This document shows positions 49,262 through 58,205 of a stretch of DNA of 64,000 nt, in pieces. The stretch is taken from assembly GCA_046351095.1 (NCBI GenBank), contig JAXLZC010000001.1:868001-932000 (forward strand), in the 5' to 3' direction. The translations under genes and the position numbers were made by a program. Source of the stretch: BQWY01 sp046351095. GTDB taxonomy: Bacteria; Nitrospirota; Nitrospiria; Nitrospirales; Nitrospiraceae. A model generated the notes under the pieces. It saw nothing but the letters and a program-made list of their open reading frames with translations. It had not been told where the DNA came from and did no database searches. Numbering within the stretch: the stretch's first letter is position 1; every line of letters starts with the position of its first letter.

Positions 49262-49324
49262 CCGTCTAGTTTCTTACTTCCTTCTTCTCACGTCTTCCGT
49301 CTCACGTCTCACGTCTTCCGCTTT
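49262..49324. repeat. GACGTGAGACG-type degenerate repeat, copy 3
   Basis: A pyrimidine-rich run of CGTCTCACGTC/CGTCTTCCG units. ACGTCTTCCGCTTT (49311-49324) is the exact reverse complement of 19308-19321. The repeat supplies the stop codon and last residues of the SagB-like protein, showing it can invade gene ends. Confidence 0.65.
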
Positions 49325-51117
49325 CGTCGTTCTTGTTTATAGGGCGGCAAAGTCGTCAGTCGATGGTCGTCCACCAGCCCACCGACGGTGAAGTGATACA
49401 GCGATTGAAACTGCGTGTCGCGCAGTCCCAACAACTCATGCACGCCGTCGTCGAAAAAACAGCCGATGCCCGTGCCACGAATACCACAGGCCTCCGCTTC
49501 GAGATAGAGCATCTGGCCGATCAGTCCACATTCCCAAAACAGGCGCGGATAGGCCCAGGCCCCGTCTCGCGTAAGCGCCCGGTCGAACTCCGCCAACATC
49601 CCGAGCGAAAAGACACTGGCGCCGGCGATGTCCTGATGGCAGCTCAACTGGGCGGCCACTTGACGCGCATCGCCTTCGCCGAGGCACCAGAGCGGCAGAT
49701 CGTCCGGACATCCAGCTGGTTTCGTCCACGAAAACTCCGACCGGATCGCCGCCTGCAGCCGCGGCAACGCGTCGGTCGTGCGTGCCACACAATAGAGTCC
49801 AGGCGGCAGCCCATCAATACGATGCACAAACAAGAGAAGATGTACGGCTGGCGTAGATACCTCAAGATCCCACGGCGGCAGCAACGGCTCGGTAGATGCG
49901 CCCTGCTTCGACGAGAGGCGCTGCGGAACCAACCGACTCACGATCCGATAAAAGGCCTCGCGCGCCAATCCCGTCTGCCCGTCGAACGATACGGCACTAC
50001 GCCGTTGATGAATGACTCGATGCGCCGACAACGTCGACGCACATTCGGGCACGGATATTCGTCCAGTCGACAGCGCACCGTCGTCCGTCGCGACCGACGT
50101 TGTTGGAGGCTTCACCGTCGCCTCGGCCACTTCATCGATGATGTCCCACAACACCGGCTCCGACGTCCCCAAGCGATTCGCGCGACCGAACCACTGGCAG
50201 CCCGCCATCGCCACAACGGCGGCTTCCGGCAACGCGCGAGGGATCGCGCGCTGCGGCTGCGACGGATCTGAGTCAGCCGGATACACGACAACCAGGCAAT
50301 CGGCATGTTCGCGCGGAGCATCCTGGTAGTCGTCATCGCGATCGACACCGAGTACCGTGGCCACCTGCTCCGTCGACAGATCCGTCAGTACGGTCATACG
50401 CCAGCCCAATGCGGCTGCGGCGATACGCGCGCTACCCAGCGCATGTCCCACATCGTGCTGGCAATATCGAAACGCGCGTTCGCCGTACTTCCACGCCTCG
50501 CGCCAATGAATCGACGTAAGTCCGAACACAAAACTCTGATCGGGACATCCGTCCAACAACGCGGTAAGCACCGTCGCCGGCAGCGCCGCGCGCCGCTCCA
50601 ATCCGTGTTCCTTCGGCGCATAGTGAAACACGCCGCCATGCTGCGCAGGACCATGGCCGGCGTCTGCGATGGTCAGATCCTGCATCACGACGTACCCTTC
50701 GGTCGGATGGAGATTGCCGCTAGAGGGATTCGCCCGTAGCGCCCAGCGAGTATCGCCCGCCTGCTTCCAGGCTGTGATCGACAGGGCATATTCTAAAAAA
50801 CGCGACAGTGTATCGAGCGTCAGCGGCTGCGGCGCCACACGGCCCTGAACAAACAGATCGTCGTATCGTGGGCAGGCGACCGGCTCCGGCAGCAGCGGCA
50901 GTTCAATCAGCGCGGCGCCGTCATAACGCCGGAAGGGATCCGGTTGGTTGGCCCAATCCAAATACCCGAGCGACCGCGCATAACGGCGAAAGTGGTGTTT
51001 CGTTTCCTCATGGTATCGACGAGTTTGTTCCACAGGGGACAAACCCGTCGAGCGACGCGAGTCTGCCGCACGACGCAAGTCACCGGCCTGAGGATCGAGT
51101 GTCGGAATCGGTTTCAT
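49309..51117 (-). CDS. SagB-type dehydrogenase with two nitroreductase domains
   Basis: A 602-aa protein. The SagB-like N-terminus (YHEETKHHFRRYARSLGYLDW) is followed by two FMN nitroreductase-like domains (about 95-305 and 370-590). SagB-type enzymes use FMN to oxidise thiazolines and oxazolines in azol(in)e peptides, but many genomic copies have no such neighbours, as here. Motifs include LRANPSSGNLHPTEGYVV, which is diagnostic of the SagB subfamily, and HDVGHALGSA. No precursor peptide or cyclodehydratase is visible nearby. Its C-terminal KRKT and stop come from a repeat element. Confidence 0.85.
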   Translation of the reverse strand: MKPIPTLDPQAGDLRRAADSRRSTGLSPVEQTRRYHEETKHHFRRYARSLGYLDWANQPDPFRRYDGAALIELPLLPEPVACPRYDDLFVQGRVAPQPLTLDTLSRFLEYALSITAWKQAGDTRWALRANPSSGNLHPTEGYVVMQDLTIADAGHGPAQHGGVFHYAPKEHGLERRAALPATVLTALLDGCPDQSFVFGLTSIHWREAWKYGERAFRYCQHDVGHALGSARIAAAALGWRMTVLTDLSTEQVATVLGVDRDDDYQDAPREHADCLVVVYPADSDPSQPQRAIPRALPEAAVVAMAGCQWFGRANRLGTSEPVLWDIIDEVAEATVKPPTTSVATDDGALSTGRISVPECASTLSAHRVIHQRRSAVSFDGQTGLAREAFYRIVSRLVPQRLSSKQGASTEPLLPPWDLEVSTPAVHLLLFVHRIDGLPPGLYCVARTTDALPRLQAAIRSEFSWTKPAGCPDDLPLWCLGEGDARQVAAQLSCHQDIAGASVFSLGMLAEFDRALTRDGAWAYPRLFWECGLIGQMLYLEAEACGIRGTGIGCFFDDGVHELLGLRDTQFQSLYHFTVGGLVDDHRLTTLPPYKQERRKRKT

Positions 51118-51249
51118 TGGTGAAAATGACGATCTACGGTCGGCAGTCTAGCGGGGCCCTTTCCCCAAAGTAAACGGCGCCTGAGGATCGCCATCGGTAA
51201 AAAATATTTTTCTCCTGCCCGTTTTTTCCACGCCGCATTCGCCAACAAA

Positions 51250-51279
51250 TTGACGCCTTCGCGCCCGCCCCCCTACACT
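51250..51279 (+). promoter_or_regulatory. Promoter candidate for the gene at 51311
   Basis: TTGACG (51250-51255), an 18-nt spacer and TACACT (51274-51279), about 32 nt before the start codon. Confidence 0.5.
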
Positions 51280-51310
51280 GCCGTCTCACCATGATCGATT
51301 GGAGTTGCAG

Positions 51311-51742
51311 ATGTATTTCGATCCAGCATTGGAAGCGCAGCATGCCCTGGAGCGTTCGCATATAACCGGAGAATTCGGCGACGAGTGGGATCGAGTCGAG
51401 GAGTTGGAAACCCAGTTTTCGTCCAGCGCGGGCCCAGACGCCAGTGCCGCGTACCGCGAACTGGTGGCGCTTGGCGACAGTTATCCGAAGGCCAGACATT
51501 TTCTGGAATTTCTCGTCTATATCTCCTGGCAGCAGGTGACCGAGCAGACGATCCCCGCCTATTTCCGACAAGGCGCGCGCCTCGCCGACCGATGGCTGGC
51601 CCAGCGACGCGAAACCGACGACCCCGCCAGCACACAACGTGTCGAGTTATTAAAAAGCTCGTTTTACGAAGGACTGGGTGAAAAGGACTCGCACGAGTTG
51701 GAGGACGAATTCAGGCGAGATCGTGTGAAGGGCGGCGACTAA
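51311..51742 (+). CDS. Hypothetical protein
   Basis: A 143-aa acidic helical protein starting MYFDPALEAQHALERSH, with GGAG about 7 nt upstream (51300-51303). It looks like a small scaffold. No signal peptide or catalytic motif is visible. It overlaps the convergent membrane-protein gene by 4 nt. I do not recognise the family. Confidence 0.65.
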   Translation: MYFDPALEAQHALERSHITGEFGDEWDRVEELETQFSSSAGPDASAAYRELVALGDSYPKARHFLEFLVYISWQQVTEQTIPAYFRQGARLADRWLAQRRETDDPASTQRVELLKSSFYEGLGEKDSHELEDEFRRDRVKGGD

Positions 51743-52302
51743 TCGTACGACCGTTTGTGCGATTCTGGTGAGACGGCTGTCCGTCGGAATAGTCGCGCCA
51801 CCGCGACGAGCAGCAGCGACGGCACGCCAACCCACAGGGCTTCCGAAGCAAGAATCTGCAATCCCCGGAGGGTAAAAAAACGGTCAGGCTCAAGCGGCGA
51901 CACTTCGATGGGCCGAATGGGGAAAAAGTATCGCCCATTCGAGAACGGCGCAAAAAACGCCACGCCGAGGCCACCGTTCGTCAGCGCATCGAGCAGACCA
52001 TGCGACAGTGTGGCGAGAAACAGAAACAGCCCTATACGAGCGCGTTCGCCGGTAGACACCCTGCGATACCACAGGACAACAATCGCCGCGCTCAACAATG
52101 CCGCGAATACGATCGAATGGGTCAGCCCGCGATGCCCCAGCACATGGTCGTAGGGAATGCCCGCCCAGTAGCCGAGGGAGTCGATGTCCGGCAGGATCGC
52201 GCAGACGGCGCCCAACGCCAACAGCCGCCACTGTGCGCGCGTCAGCCCAAGCGTGATGCCTAGGGCACTGGAGGCAACGGCATGGGCAAACGCAGAGGCC
52301 AT
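51739..52302 (-). CDS. YdjM/DUF457-like membrane metal-dependent hydrolase
   Basis: A 187-aa inner-membrane protein with four or five helices. Motifs are MASAFAHAVASSALG, ILPDIDSLGYWAG (acidic pair), the signature GHRGLTHS, and LSHGLLDALTNGG. The His/Asp residues are presumed metal ligands. E. coli YdjM is SOS-inducible. No LexA-type box was recognised here. The ATG at 52302 has GGAG upstream; the extra 28 residues to 52386 are probably untranslated. Confidence 0.85.
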   Translation of the reverse strand: MASAFAHAVASSALGITLGLTRAQWRLLALGAVCAILPDIDSLGYWAGIPYDHVLGHRGLTHSIVFAALLSAAIVVLWYRRVSTGERARIGLFLFLATLSHGLLDALTNGGLGVAFFAPFSNGRYFFPIRPIEVSPLEPDRFFTLRGLQILASEALWVGVPSLLLVAVARLFRRTAVSPESHKRSYD

Positions 52303-52437
52303 CTTCGCAATCTCCACTCGCGAATAGAATGACTGACGATACCAATCGGTCGGTACGCGGAACAACTGCGCCGCCCAAAAACCCAATTGCCCCGAGAGAC
52401 AGGCCTAGGGTTTCTCCCAAGACACAGCTCAACGACC

Positions 52438-53247
52438 ATGGCATCTGACGCCGACGCGAGAGCACGTATTTTTCTGCATCGTGGGCAACTGCCGCAGGCG
52501 TTGGAGTGGTTTCGCGAGGCCGAGCGAGAGGCGCGAACAGCTATAGACGATGCCGCCCTCGCCGCCGCATTGGGCAATATCGGGATGGTGCTCGCCCTGT
52601 CCTCAGACATTCCCGAAGCCGAGCGGTACTTTCGCGAGTTGTTAGCGCTGCAGCAGCAGCGGCAGGACGATGTGGCCATCGCCCAGACACTTGTGAATCT
52701 CGGCAACCTGCATCAGGATTCGGACCGTCGCGCCACCGCGCGGGCATTCTACCTCGAGGCACTGGCGCTGTTGGATCGCACGCCGGATGACCGCATCCGC
52801 GGCCTCTTGCGCGCCAATCTTGGTTTGCTCGCCTCAACGGAGGGCGCACATGCTCAGGCCATTGAGGAATTCCTCCGCGCGCTGGACTGCCATCGGCGCG
52901 TGGGCGACGAGCAGGCGCTCGCGACGACCTATAGCCGAATGGGTCGAGTTTTCCTGACCATGGGGCAGTCGGTGGAGGCCGAACGCTGTTTAAATAACGC
53001 GACGGAGCACTTCACCAAGCTTGGTCAAGCCGACCAAGAAGCCGCCGTGTTGCGCCTGCTCGCCGATCTGTACGAAGGGCGCGGCGACGGCACCTCCGCA
53101 CTCCGCTGCCTCGAGCGTGTGGTGAGCCTCTCGCTCCATACGCGACAGAGGGGCAGCACCGACGCCTCTTCCGAAACCGACCTGGCGAGAATGGCAAGAC
53201 TACGCGCGTCGGCGCGGGCCATGTCCAATCCTCCGCACACGACCTAG
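52438..53247 (+). CDS. TPR-repeat protein
   Basis: A 269-aa soluble protein composed of about six tetratricopeptide repeats, e.g. AAALGNIGMVLALSSDIPEA, QTLVNLGNLHQDSDRRATA, RANLGLLASTEGAHAQAIEE and TTYSRMGRVFLTMGQSVEAE. It is likely a protein-interaction scaffold or regulatory adaptor. No signal peptide. The ATG at 52438 gives a compact start; an upstream start is possible. The neighbours do not reveal a partner. Confidence 0.85.
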   Translation: MASDADARARIFLHRGQLPQALEWFREAEREARTAIDDAALAAALGNIGMVLALSSDIPEAERYFRELLALQQQRQDDVAIAQTLVNLGNLHQDSDRRATARAFYLEALALLDRTPDDRIRGLLRANLGLLASTEGAHAQAIEEFLRALDCHRRVGDEQALATTYSRMGRVFLTMGQSVEAERCLNNATEHFTKLGQADQEAAVLRLLADLYEGRGDGTSALRCLERVVSLSLHTRQRGSTDASSETDLARMARLRASARAMSNPPHTT

Positions 53248-53450
53248 CCGCTCGCGTCCAACGCATCGCCGAGCCCGATCTGCGCACCAGAACAGCACCG
53301 GAAATCCTTCCATTTCAGCGTCAATTCGTTGACGACATTCGTTGGTGAACGTTCTCGACAGATCGAGATCGTTTGCTAAGGTTGTACAAGTTTCATGTCG
53401 TCTGCGCCCCGCACAAAGGACGTGCGCGGGCTTCTCACACAAGGATGTGT

Positions 53451-54068
53451 ATGCCCTGGTTGCTGGCTCTGCTGTTCGCTCCCGTTCTGATGCTCGCGTC
53501 CACGTCGACCGTCGCCCACGCGGTGGATAAGGCGCCGGACGGTCCAGGTTTCCGAATCGGCACCCAGGAAATCGGCCTGACGGGCGGCTACCTCATTCCG
53601 CATCGCCTGACCTGGCGCCATGTCACGAAACAATCCGGGCCGGCCGCCATGCCCTACTGGAGCATGACGCTCACCGACCCGGTCGGCGAAGGCTGGTTGC
53701 GCGGGCAACTGTCGATCGGAGCGGAAGTCGTCTACCAACAATTCCGTAGTCCGGTCCTGTCGCACGGCATCGGGTTTACCCCGAAGCTGAAATGGACCTT
53801 CCTGGTCTCCGACCGCGTCCGTCCCTATTTCGAGTTTGCAGGCGGGCCCTTTTGGATGGATCTGGCTAACCGGATCAAGATTCGGGAAGAAGATTCCGAA
53901 TTTAATTTTATCCTGACCGCAGGCTTCGGCGTTTCGTGGTTTGTCTCGGATCAGGCGGCCCTGAACGTAGGCTACCGCTTTCACCACATCAGCAACGCCG
54001 GCTCGAACATTCCGAATCTTGGACTTAACGGCAGCCTGCCGTTCATTGGGTTTTCTTACTACTACTGA
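53451..54068 (+). CDS. PagL-like lipid A 3-O-deacylase (outer membrane)
   Basis: A 205-aa protein with a signal peptide (PWLLALLFAPVLMLASTSTV) and an eight-strand barrel. PagL's active site pattern H-x-S-N is present: YRFHHISNAG, with His and Ser, near the C-terminus. It ends FIGFSYYY. PagL removes the 3-position acyl chain from lipid A, modulating envelope stability. AAGGA just upstream of 53451 supports that start, though 53445 is possible. It is followed within 27 nt by a lipoprotein gene, probably co-transcribed. Confidence 0.85.
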   Translation: MPWLLALLFAPVLMLASTSTVAHAVDKAPDGPGFRIGTQEIGLTGGYLIPHRLTWRHVTKQSGPAAMPYWSMTLTDPVGEGWLRGQLSIGAEVVYQQFRSPVLSHGIGFTPKLKWTFLVSDRVRPYFEFAGGPFWMDLANRIKIREEDSEFNFILTAGFGVSWFVSDQAALNVGYRFHHISNAGSNIPNLGLNGSLPFIGFSYYY

Positions 54069-54095
54069 GTGCGACACCGAGGAGATCCTGACGTG

Positions 54096-54860
54096 ATGTT
54101 CCGCAACACCCTACACAATCGATACGCACTGCTTAGCCTCCTCGGACTGTCGCTCCTCATGCCGGGCTGCAGTCGCTGGATCGAAATGAACGGCGTCACC
54201 CCGCTCGATTCCGCGCCGACGGCGGCCGCGTCCGGCGACCCGGCGTTGCGCGTCCCGGCGGTCCTCTCGTCGATGAGCGTGTCGCAGAACGGCAGCCCCG
54301 TGATGCCGTCGAGCGAGTTGGAACATCGTGTGCTCGATACGCTGTCCAACGCACAATTGTTCTCGCGCATCGTCTATCCGGCCTACAGCGACCTGCAACC
54401 GGCCGACGACCATGTACGCGCGAAGTTGTCCGTCGCCCTCTTCCCCGAACCGCATGCCGGCGCGGCCGCCTGGAAAGGTATCGTCATCGGCGCCTCCATG
54501 TTTACCCTGACGCCCTTGTTGCCGCTCGAATACGGCTTCGGCGCCCGCATGACGCTGGAGCTCGAACATGCCGATGGACGCACGCGGCAATACAGCGCCG
54601 CCGCAGACGGCACCGCGCATTATCACCTCTTCGGTGCCACACACCTCGCGACCGACGAGCTGAAAGCCCGCGTCCTCGCCGCCTGTTTGAATCAGGTGCG
54701 CCAAGAGATCATGAAGGATCGCCAATTTGTCCAGGCCGGGTACCTTGCGAAACACCAAGCCGACGGGTACGGCGACGGCGCCGTGATCCCGACAAGCGCT
54801 CCGGTCCATCGTAAATCAGGCAGCGTCACACTCTACCGTTCGACCGCACCGACCCCGTAA
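54096..54860 (+). CDS. Lipoprotein of unknown function
   Basis: A 254-aa outer- or inner-membrane-anchored lipoprotein (lipobox LLMPGC near residue 24). The mature domain has VLSSMSVSQNGSPVMPSSEL and SELEHRVLDTLSNAQLFSRI, then a small hydrophobic insertion GIVIGASMFTLTPLLPLEYG. I do not recognise a family. GAGGAG (54079-54084) supports ATG 54096 or GTG 54093. Its proximity to the PagL-like gene suggests a shared envelope role. Confidence 0.7.
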   Translation: MFRNTLHNRYALLSLLGLSLLMPGCSRWIEMNGVTPLDSAPTAAASGDPALRVPAVLSSMSVSQNGSPVMPSSELEHRVLDTLSNAQLFSRIVYPAYSDLQPADDHVRAKLSVALFPEPHAGAAAWKGIVIGASMFTLTPLLPLEYGFGARMTLELEHADGRTRQYSAAADGTAHYHLFGATHLATDELKARVLAACLNQVRQEIMKDRQFVQAGYLAKHQADGYGDGAVIPTSAPVHRKSGSVTLYRSTAPTP

Positions 54861-54964
54861 GCGCCGACGCCGTAGCCCTCGCCCGAGGCCTCGTGATAGG
54901 ATCCGCTCGTTCGACCGCCGCGCACGCGACATCCTGTCGCGGCGCAGACTGGACGAGGAGATCC

Positions 54965-55165
54965 ATGACCGAAGCCGACGCGCGCACACGTATCGAACAA
55001 GCCATCGCTCAATACGGCGCCCGCGCCGCCGTCGCCATCGACCTCGTCATGAACGAAGTGCGTTCCGACCTCGGGGTGGCCGCGTTCAACGACCTCGTCG
55101 AGGAATTCGACCTCGAGCTCATGTACAACATTCCCCCGTTGGAAAATAACATCTCCAATTTCTAG
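54965..55165 (+). CDS. Small hypothetical protein
   Basis: A 66-aa protein (MTEADARTRIEQAIAQYG) with strong GAGGAG directly upstream of the ATG at 54965. It is acidic and helical and ends NIPPLENNISNF. The next gene begins 16 nt later and is probably co-transcribed. No homology is recognised. Confidence 0.65.
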   Translation: MTEADARTRIEQAIAQYGARAAVAIDLVMNEVRSDLGVAAFNDLVEEFDLELMYNIPPLENNISNF

Positions 55166-55181
55166 GTCGCTCGCACACACC

Positions 55182-56312
55182 GTGTCTTCCGCTCCCCAGC
55201 TCTGGTGCAGTATCTCCGGCCACGGATTCGGCCATGCCGCCCAAGTCGCGCCGGTTTTGAACGCCCTCGGTCGCCTCATTCCCGACCTGCGTGTTGTCCT
55301 GCGCACCACCGTGCCCGCACGATTTTTTCACGAACGGCTGACGATTCCCTGGGACCATCGCCCCGAGCAACAAGATATCGGCTGCGTCCAAGACGGCCCG
55401 CTTAAAATCGATGTACCCGGCACCTGGGCGGCGCTGGAAACCTTTCACGCAAACTGGGAGCGTCGACTGTCTGAAGAAGTCACCCTGCTCCGCTCGTTTC
55501 GCCCAAATCTTGTCCTCTCCGATATTTCCTACTTCGCGCTCGACGCCGCCGCACGAGCCGGCATTCCGACGGTTGCGCTCGCATCGCTCGCCTGGGATGA
55601 AATCATGGACAAGTTCCACGAACCTGGCCATACGCGACAGGCCGCGATCATCGCGGAGATGCGGCGCTGTTACGGATCGGTCGACAGCTTCCTCCGTATC
55701 GCACCGTCCATGCCCCTCCGTAGCTTTCCGCCGTCGGTCGATGTCGGCCCGATCGTCGAGCCGCTTGTGCCAGATCGCGAGACCTTGCGCGCGCGTATCG
55801 GCGCCACACCGAATGAGTGTGTGGTCTTGGTCGGATTCGGCGGCATCTCGCTGACGAATCTCCCTTACGACCAGATGGAATCAATGGACGGATATCGTTT
55901 CCTGATCGACGGCGCACTCCCCCACCCCTGTCGCCGCATCCATTCCGTCCAAGACACAGGGATGCGTTTTATGACCGTCCTCGCGTCCACGGACATCGTG
56001 ATGACCAAGCCAGGCTACAGCACCATCGTCGAATGCGTCGACAAACGACGACCGGTGATCTACGTACGCCGTTACATTTTCGGAGACGAACAATCGCTCG
56101 TCGATTATCTGCATGCCCATGGGCATGGCATCGAATTGTCGCTGGCCGACTTCGACGCCGGTCGCTGGCAGGCCAGTCTCGATACCCTCCGACCCATCGC
56201 CATGCACACTGGCGCAGTCCCCTCCACGAGTCGTCAGCCCCTGCCAGCAGGCACCGACGCCGCGGCCGCACACCTCGCTGCATTACTCCAAGCTGGACGC
56301 ATCTCAGCCTAG
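55182..56312 (+). CDS. GT-B-like glycosyltransferase-fold protein
   Basis: A 376-aa protein. The N-terminus has a UDP-sugar-transferase-like signature: WCSISGHGFGHAAQVAPVL. The C-terminal nucleotide-sugar half has VLVGFGGIS and MTKPGYSTIVECVDKRRPVI, typical of the MurG/GT1 and L-arabinokinase N-terminal families. It probably transfers a sugar or belongs to the same superfamily. The GTG at 55182 gives a good start. It precedes the ECF sigma/anti-sigma pair, with a 185-nt gap. Confidence 0.8.
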   Translation: MSSAPQLWCSISGHGFGHAAQVAPVLNALGRLIPDLRVVLRTTVPARFFHERLTIPWDHRPEQQDIGCVQDGPLKIDVPGTWAALETFHANWERRLSEEVTLLRSFRPNLVLSDISYFALDAAARAGIPTVALASLAWDEIMDKFHEPGHTRQAAIIAEMRRCYGSVDSFLRIAPSMPLRSFPPSVDVGPIVEPLVPDRETLRARIGATPNECVVLVGFGGISLTNLPYDQMESMDGYRFLIDGALPHPCRRIHSVQDTGMRFMTVLASTDIVMTKPGYSTIVECVDKRRPVIYVRRYIFGDEQSLVDYLHAHGHGIELSLADFDAGRWQASLDTLRPIAMHTGAVPSTSRQPLPAGTDAAAAHLAALLQAGRISA

Positions 56313-56497
56313 CTGTCGGGCCTTTTCCCGTCGTTTCTCGCACCTCGATCACAAATTCTGAATTGCGTATGTGCCGTCGGCACTGGGTGTTATCCTGACC
56401 AACGTCGGTTCGGGAAGGTGCGTCGACACGTGCCGTCCGTAACAGACACCGCTCACACGACGTTCGACACAAGTCATTCATCGCACGGAATCCGGAT

Positions 56498-57079
56498 ATG
56501 CCCACGGTGCTCGACGACAACCTGATCGCGCGTGTGACTCAAGGCGATGATGCCGCCTTCGAGGTGCTCTACGACCTTGCCGCACCCGTCCTCTTTCCGC
56601 TCGCTATGCGTATGCTCGGTTCGCGTGAAGAAGCCGCCGATACGCTGCAAGACGTGTTGCTCGAAATTTGGCGGAAGGCCTCGCGCTACGACGTGACCCG
56701 CGGCACGCCGATGGCGTGGCTGGTCGGGCTGACGCGCCAGCGCGCGCTCGAACGGCTGCGCACGCGCCGCGATCGGAACACATCCACACACACCTCATCC
56801 TCAACGTTAGCCCCTGTGGTCGAGCTCTCCGGTGGACCCTCCGCAGATCCGACGGACGCGGCGCTCCGTCAGACCATGTCGGCTGCGATGGCGACGTTGA
56901 CGGCCGAGGAACGCCAACTGATCGAGTGGGGCTACTTCGACGGCGTGCCCGTTTCCGACATGGCGACGCGCCTCCGCCAGTCCAGCGATACGACCCAGGC
57001 CACGTTGCGCCAGGGTATGGAACGGCTCTTACGATCTCTTCGCGCCTCGGGAGAAGCGCCACCGCGATATGGAACATAG
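56498..57079 (+). CDS. ECF sigma factor (SigK-like)
   Basis: A 193-aa RNA-polymerase sigma-70 family ECF protein. Region 2 is visible as FEVLYDLAAPVLFPLAMRML, EEAADTLQDVLLEIWRK and WLVGLTRQRALERLR. Region 4 is LTAEERQLIEWGYFDGVPVSDMA plus the following helix. It overlaps the anti-sigma gene by 11 nt, the usual genetic link between an ECF and its inhibitor. It probably autoregulates, but its own promoter is not clear in the 185-nt upstream gap. Confidence 0.9.
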   Translation: MPTVLDDNLIARVTQGDDAAFEVLYDLAAPVLFPLAMRMLGSREEAADTLQDVLLEIWRKASRYDVTRGTPMAWLVGLTRQRALERLRTRRDRNTSTHTSSSTLAPVVELSGGPSADPTDAALRQTMSAAMATLTAEERQLIEWGYFDGVPVSDMATRLRQSSDTTQATLRQGMERLLRSLRASGEAPPRYGT

Positions 57080-58091
57080 TCTCGTCATCCAGAACCTGCC
57101 GCTCCACGCGGTGGGATGTCTCGACCGCCCAGACCGGCGGGAGATCGACCAGCACCTGCTGGCCGGCTGTGCCACGTGCCATGCGGAGCTGAAGGAATTT
57201 CAATCGGTGGCGGCGCTGCTCCCCTACACGCTCACGCCGACCGGCGTTCCGCGAACGCTCAAGGCACGTATCCTCGCCGCGCGGCAGACGCCGGTCGTTG
57301 CGCCGGAGGTCTTGAAGCGCCCGAATCAGCCGAGTCTTGAACCCGGCGAGTGGATGAAGCACCTGTTTCCGCCCACGCCGCGTTTTTCGACGATGGCGAT
57401 ACCGGCTATCGGGATCCTCGCCGTCGTCTTCGGCGCCGCATTCCTCTACATGGGGTATGCTGCCTACGTAAAAACTGTCGCCGAAGCGCCGGTCGCCGCG
57501 TCGCTCCGTGAGGAATCGCACCAGGCTCGCGAGCAGGTGGCACAATTGGAAGCGCAAGTGCGGAAACAAGAGTCGGCCATCGTCGAGGCGACTATCGCGG
57601 TCGATGCCCGCGAATCGGTTGCGCAGGAATTGCGCGAACGGCTGATCTTGCGCGAAGCCGAACTGGACGATGTGCGCAATCAGTTGGCGGAACGAGAAAA
57701 GGATTCGACCTGGCTCCGGCACGCCCGCGCCCAAGCGGACGAGGTGGCCGGACTCTTTCGCTCGCCGACGGCCCGTACCGTGCCCGTCACCGGCCTGGAA
57801 TCGGCGCAGGCGGCAACCGGACTGGCGCTCTACGACCGGACGAGCGGCAAAGCGTTTCTCTTCGTCTACAATCTGGCCGCCGCTCCCGCAGGACAGGCCT
57901 ACTCCGTGTGGGCAGTCGATCAACAACCGAAGTCGGTGGGTGCCTTACGGCCTGATGCGTCGCAGAAAGCGTCGCTCTCGGTGAAAGGTCTAGCATCCAG
58001 CGCATCGATCACCAAGTTCATCGTCACGTTGGAACCGGAACGCGGGTCGCAACAGCCGACCGGCCCTGTACTTCTGAGCGCCAGTCTGTAA
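57069..58091 (+). CDS. Membrane anti-sigma factor (RskA-like)
   Basis: A 340-aa single-pass protein. The cytoplasmic N-terminus has an anti-sigma zinc pattern (H-LLAG-C-AT-C near residues 29-37). A transmembrane helix (AIPAIGILAVVFGAAFLYMG, about 110-130) follows. A long heptad coiled coil (about 145-215) is unusual and lies on the periplasmic side. A C-terminal RskA-like domain (AAPAGQAYSVWAVDQQPKSVGAL) completes it. It would hold the ECF factor until a periplasmic signal triggers release. Confidence 0.88.
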   Translation: MEHSLVIQNLPLHAVGCLDRPDRREIDQHLLAGCATCHAELKEFQSVAALLPYTLTPTGVPRTLKARILAARQTPVVAPEVLKRPNQPSLEPGEWMKHLFPPTPRFSTMAIPAIGILAVVFGAAFLYMGYAAYVKTVAEAPVAASLREESHQAREQVAQLEAQVRKQESAIVEATIAVDARESVAQELRERLILREAELDDVRNQLAEREKDSTWLRHARAQADEVAGLFRSPTARTVPVTGLESAQAATGLALYDRTSGKAFLFVYNLAAAPAGQAYSVWAVDQQPKSVGALRPDASQKASLSVKGLASSASITKFIVTLEPERGSQQPTGPVLLSASL

Positions 58092-58205
58092 ACGACCTTG
58101 CCCTCCACTCAACATCCCCCCGTCATTCGCCGCTGAAACATTCGCTGGTCATTCGGCCTGCCGCCCCGACAGCTTTTGGTCTGCAACCGGCGTATAGTGG
58201 CCCCC

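Noticed and set aside
51118..51249. AT-rich run TAAAAAATATTTTT (near 51200) as a terminator or replication element
   Set aside because: Short A/T stretch without a GC stem or repeated iterons; probably part of the divergent promoter region.
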